Source: JANQGG01 sp964642175 (GTDB lineage Bacteria; Bacteroidota; Chlorobiia; Chlorobiales; Chloroherpetonaceae). From it: a DNA stretch of 64,000 bases. Numbering within the stretch: position 1 is the first letter of the stretch; each line of letters starts with the position of its first letter. The stretch covers positions 124,001-188,000 of the forward strand of contig CAZXOK010000002.1 of the NCBI GenBank assembly GCA_964642175.1, in the 5' to 3' direction. Made by a program: the position numbers and the translations under genes. Shown here piece by piece: positions 60,722-64,000 of the stretch. The notes beneath the pieces are model-generated. The model was not told where the DNA came from and searched no databases. It worked only from the letters and a program-made list of their open reading frames with translations.

Positions 60722-61996
60722 ATGCGTGCTGAAATTTTATCTATAGGCGATGAACTTCTGATCGGCCATGTGGTAAATACCAATGCTTCTTTTATTGCGC
60801 AACAACTTGATGAGATCGGCATTGCGGTTCAACGTATTATTACGCTGGGTGATGATGGCGGGCAAATGACACAGCAATTAAATGAAAGTCTCTGTGAGGC
60901 CGATATTGTGATCACCACAGGGGGGTTAGGCCCGACCCATGACGATATCACGAAAAAAGTCATTGCCGATTTCCTGGGCAAACCCCTTGTGTTTAATCAG
61001 GAGGCATTTGATCGCTGTCAGAAAAGGTTTGCCAGGCGTGGCATTGCCATGCCCAAATCAAATACATCGCAGGCAGAGATTATAGAAGGTGCCCATATCA
61101 TCCACAATACCCGTGGAACAGCCCCCGGTATGATTGTTCATGATATAATAAGCCACCCCGGAAAATTCGTGGTTATTTTGCCGGGTGTTCCATACGAAAT
61201 GCAGGAGATGATTACATCGGAAGTGGTTCCGTTTTTCAAACCAAAAGCGTCTGCGGTTTTCAAGCACACCATTCTCATGACAACCGGGATTGGTGAAAGC
61301 ACCCTGGCCGATAAAATTGGCGTTGTAAATGATTTTCTTTCTGCCGGAACCACACTGGCCTATTTACCCCAGTCAGCCGGAGTAAAACTCAGGCTTTCTA
61401 CCAGAGGAGATAATGAAAAAACGGTTTTGGGTCAGCATCAAAGTGCCCTTGATCAGATTATGCAAAAAGTCGGGCCGTATTTGTATGCCACCAGCGATAT
61501 GCCCCTGGAAGCTTACATCGGTCAACAGTTAATGGAAAAGAATCTTACCCTGGCCGTTGCCGAGTCTTGCACCGGTGGTTTGATTTCCGATCGCCTGACA
61601 AATGTACCCGGTTCTTCGACTTACTTTTTGGAAGGCGTGGTGAGCTATGCCAATAACTCCAAAATTGAAAGGCTTAATGTCAGTCCAGAAACCCTGGAAG
61701 CGTTTGGGGCAGTAAGCGAGCAGGTGGCCTTAGAGATGGCTAAAGGATGCCTTGAGAAATCAGGGGCTGATATTGCCATTTCAACCACGGGTATTGCCGG
61801 CCCGGGAGGCGCTACGGATCAAAAACCCGTTGGCTTGGTATGTTTTGGTGTAGCAACAAATTTCAGGTTAGGTGATCAGGCTTTTGCCAAAACCATGAGC
61901 TTTTCAAATGAACGAATTCGCAATAAACAAAGATTTAGTGAAACAGCACTGAATTTAATTCGCGAAGTAATCCTATCTTTTTCGACAGAACTTTAA
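60722..61996 (+). CDS. cinA: CinA-family protein (nicotinamide-nucleotide amidase)
   Basis: The 424-residue protein has the N-terminal molybdopterin-binding-like domain (ILSIGDELLIGHVVNTNASFIAQQL, TTGGLGPTHDDITKK), a linker domain, and the C-terminal amidase domain (AVAESCTGGLISDRLTNVPGSS, STTGIAGPGGATDQKPVGLV). CinA proteins deamidate NMN in NAD salvage, and some hydrolyse ADP-ribose. It lies 6 bp after thrA and is probably co-transcribed. All key motifs are present. Confidence 0.95.
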   Translation: MRAEILSIGDELLIGHVVNTNASFIAQQLDEIGIAVQRIITLGDDGGQMTQQLNESLCEADIVITTGGLGPTHDDITKKVIADFLGKPLVFNQEAFDRCQKRFARRGIAMPKSNTSQAEIIEGAHIIHNTRGTAPGMIVHDIISHPGKFVVILPGVPYEMQEMITSEVVPFFKPKASAVFKHTILMTTGIGESTLADKIGVVNDFLSAGTTLAYLPQSAGVKLRLSTRGDNEKTVLGQHQSALDQIMQKVGPYLYATSDMPLEAYIGQQLMEKNLTLAVAESCTGGLISDRLTNVPGSSTYFLEGVVSYANNSKIERLNVSPETLEAFGAVSEQVALEMAKGCLEKSGADIAISTTGIAGPGGATDQKPVGLVCFGVATNFRLGDQAFAKTMSFSNERIRNKQRFSETALNLIREVILSFSTEL

Positions 61997-62171
61997 AATA
62001 AATTTGCATATCGTGTGGCATTTTATGAATATTATTTTTAACGGTATTTAAAATATCCCCCGTTTTTAGTTTTGTGAGGTTATGTTCTGAGTTGCAAATG
62101 AAAAAATCGATATCTTGAATAGAGAAAGCTCATGGCATGAATTTATGCAGTAATACCTTTAAGGGGGATTT

Positions 62172-64000
62172 ATGATTGATTTAAATAAAATTCAGGTTTT
62201 TGATAAAATCGGTCTACAGCCTGAGCTGATAGAGCAATCCATTTTAAGTAGCAGTGATTCGTTTCAGTATCATGATACAGATCGAGGAGCCAAAGAATTA
62301 TGGGAAATTGCCCATAATGATAAACACTCCAAGTGCTTGCTTCTGGTTGATGCCTTAACCCTGCACCGGGTTAAAATGAAAATGCCGGATGAACTACAAA
62401 ACAGGCTTGCCCTGGCCGTTATCACACCCAAACATGAACTTGATGATCTTAATGAATCTGAGGATCAGGACGATTCTGATGATGTTATTGATATAATTGA
62501 AGATCCCATTACCCCAGCCAGGCTGGATATTCTCTTAAAGCGAGCCCTTAAACATTTCAGGAAATCCGGTGAAGTTGATAATCTTAAGAAAGAGCTTACT
62601 GAACAACGAAACAGGCTTCAAAAACTCAATGAAATTGGTATTTCCCTTTCATCTGAACGTAATATTTCCAAACTGCTTGATGTAATCCTCACCGAAAGCA
62701 TGGCGCTTACAAATGCCGATGCAGGGAGTTTGTATATCGTTGTTGAAATTGAAGATCAAGAAGAAGATCCTCACGACTATTTTGCCAACAAACAGCTCAA
62801 GTTCAGTCATACCCGGAATCATAGTGTTGATGTTCCGTTCAAAGAATTTGTTATGCCGATCAGTCCAAACAGTATTGCAGGATACGTGGCCTATTCGGGA
62901 CAATCGCTCAACCTGCCGGATGTCTACCAGATCCCCGATGATGTTCCTTATGGTTTTGGCGGACGAATGTTTGATGAAGCAATAGGCTACAGTACCATGT
63001 CTATGCTGGTGGTGCCGATGCTGAATCGAAATAATGAAACGATAGGTGTTATTCAACTTATCAATAAAAAACAAAATGAAGCGGTCAAGCTTAGTGACGC
63101 TGATATTACCCATCAGTTTGTGGTTCCATTTCATAAAGCCGATGAAGAGTTTATTTACTCACTGGCCTCTCAGGCTGCTGTGGCATATGAAAACCAGATT
63201 TTATTTGAAGCTCACAAGAACCTTCTGGATTCCTTTATCAAGTTAATTGCCGATGCTATTGACCAGAAATCACCTTACACCGGTGGCCATTGTAATCGTG
63301 TGCCGGTTTTAACAGAAATGATTACCAAGGCAGTGTGTGAGTCTGATGAGGAGCAGTTTAAAGAATTTACATTAAGTTCTGAGCAATGGTACGAACTGCA
63401 TATCGCGGCTTGGTTGCACGATTGCGGCAAAGTAACCACACCGGTTCATGTTATGGATAAATCCACAAAACTGGAAACAATCTACGATAGGCTGGAAACT
63501 GTAAAAAACAAGTTTGAAGTCCTCAAACGTGATGCCGAAATAAAATATTTAAAGGCATCGGCCCAGGGTAAAGAAGCGCCTGAGGAGCTTGAGCAAGCCT
63601 ACAACGATCGGATCAGACAAATAGAAGACGATTATGAGTTCATTAAAACGGTCAATGTTGGTGGTGAATACCTTGAAGACAAAAAAATTGAACGTATAAA
63701 ACAGATTGGCTCACAAAAAATAATGGAGAATGGGGTTGAGCGTGATTTATTGGATGAAAATGAAATCAAGAATTTGAGTATACGAAAAGGCACCCTGACA
63801 GACGAAGAGCGTCAGATTATTAACGATCATATTGTAGTCACTATCGATATGTTGGGGAAACTGCCATTTCCAAGAAATCTGATGCGTGTTCCGGAATATG
63901 CCGGCGGGCATCATGAGAAGATGGATGGTACAGGTTATCCGAAAGGACTGCATCGCGAAGACATGTCTATTCCATCCAGGGTGATGGCTATTGCAGATGT
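62172..64000 (+). CDS. GAF and HD-GYP domain signalling protein, C-terminus beyond the window
   Basis: About 609 codons are visible from the ATG at 62172, which has an AAGGGGG ribosome site. Residues 1-130 form an acidic, possibly pseudo-receiver domain (LLLVDALTLHRVK, LAVITPKHELDD); a coiled coil (about 135-160) follows, then a GAF domain (about 160-335) ending SLASQAAVAYEN. The HD-GYP domain, a cyclic-di-GMP phosphodiesterase type, has HCNRVPVLTEMI, AWLHDCGKVTTP and HHEKMDGTGYPKGL. About 105 extra residues, rich in charged helices, are inserted between the HD part and KGTLTDEERQIINDH, which are nearly contiguous in standard family members. Confidence 0.9.
   Translation, partial: MIDLNKIQVFDKIGLQPELIEQSILSSSDSFQYHDTDRGAKELWEIAHNDKHSKCLLLVDALTLHRVKMKMPDELQNRLALAVITPKHELDDLNESEDQDDSDDVIDIIEDPITPARLDILLKRALKHFRKSGEVDNLKKELTEQRNRLQKLNEIGISLSSERNISKLLDVILTESMALTNADAGSLYIVVEIEDQEEDPHDYFANKQLKFSHTRNHSVDVPFKEFVMPISPNSIAGYVAYSGQSLNLPDVYQIPDDVPYGFGGRMFDEAIGYSTMSMLVVPMLNRNNETIGVIQLINKKQNEAVKLSDADITHQFVVPFHKADEEFIYSLASQAAVAYENQILFEAHKNLLDSFIKLIADAIDQKSPYTGGHCNRVPVLTEMITKAVCESDEEQFKEFTLSSEQWYELHIAAWLHDCGKVTTPVHVMDKSTKLETIYDRLETVKNKFEVLKRDAEIKYLKASAQGKEAPEELEQAYNDRIRQIEDDYEFIKTVNVGGEYLEDKKIERIKQIGSQKIMENGVERDLLDENEIKNLSIRKGTLTDEERQIINDHIVVTIDMLGKLPFPRNLMRVPEYAGGHHEKMDGTGYPKGLHREDMSIPSRVMAIAD

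Noticed and set aside
62067..62074. TAGTTTTG as a -7 box for the GAF/HD-GYP gene
   Set aside because: It fits TAnnTTTG, but no -33 element is found at suitable spacing and such 8-mers are common in AT-rich spacers.

Overview
The window is ordinary, gene-dense chromosome of a Gram-negative bacterium, most likely from the Bacteroidota/Balneolota/Rhodothermota side of the FCB group. This placement is an inference. It rests on Kdo synthesis genes, Bacteroidota-like protein sequences (ClpB, KdsA, RND pump, F1-ATPase alpha and gamma), a bifunctional ThrA, paired methylmalonyl-CoA mutase subunits, and mostly weak Shine-Dalgarno sites. I see no rRNA, tRNA, CRISPR array, transposase or prophage.

Layout. 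1-7.9 kb (minus): a two-subunit methylmalonyl-CoA mutase (large subunit cut by the window edge), then an AsmA-like protein coupled to a secreted Xaa-Pro aminopeptidase. 8-12.8 kb (plus): a copper-export locus whose CopA reading frame is broken at an A9 run, a CrcB fluoride channel with a DUF190 partner, an orphan HicB-like protein and a macro-domain gene with scars of two frameshifts. 12.9-18.5 kb: a Kef-type antiporter coupled to a Usp protein, and a P2-type cation ATPase. 18.6-21.6 kb: small metabolic and unknown genes (pterin dehydratase, DUF456, GNAT-YoaP). 21.7-23.1 kb (minus): kdsA with a KdsC homologue that lacks the catalytic nucleophile. 23.2-31.1 kb (plus): fatty-acid hydroxylase family, a ClpB second half alone, a TPR protein with a degenerate GGDEF domain, NagZ, a glycosyltransferase and an MscS channel.

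31.1-46.3 kb (minus): a tight cluster of SDR, CPBP-type membrane protein, cobalamin adenosyltransferase, malic enzyme and alpha/beta hydrolase, then trpB, a DUF1350 protein with a basic tail and a tandem double WD40 propeller. Next come plsC, anmK, thrC, a TPR histidine kinase and thrB. 46.5-49.1 kb (plus): atpA-atpG, ended by a clear intrinsic terminator. 49.2-55.5 kb (plus): a complete MarR-controlled RND efflux operon (marR, adaptor, pump, tolC) with a palindromic candidate operator. 55.5-56.8 kb (minus): a DUF4388-roadblock protein and an unknown partner. 57-64 kb (plus): a geranylgeranyl-reductase-family flavoprotein, thrA, cinA and a GAF/HD-GYP protein running off the edge.

How genes connect: thrA, thrB and thrC are all here but in separate transcription units, and together give aspartate to threonine apart from aspartate-semialdehyde dehydrogenase. 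The cobalamin adenosyltransferase makes the cofactor type that the mutase needs. I found no single, clearly new multi-gene system. The strongest leads are the copA slippage site, the stand-alone ClpB second ring, the nucleophile-less KdsC homologue, the double WD40 protein and the helical insert in the HD-GYP domain.
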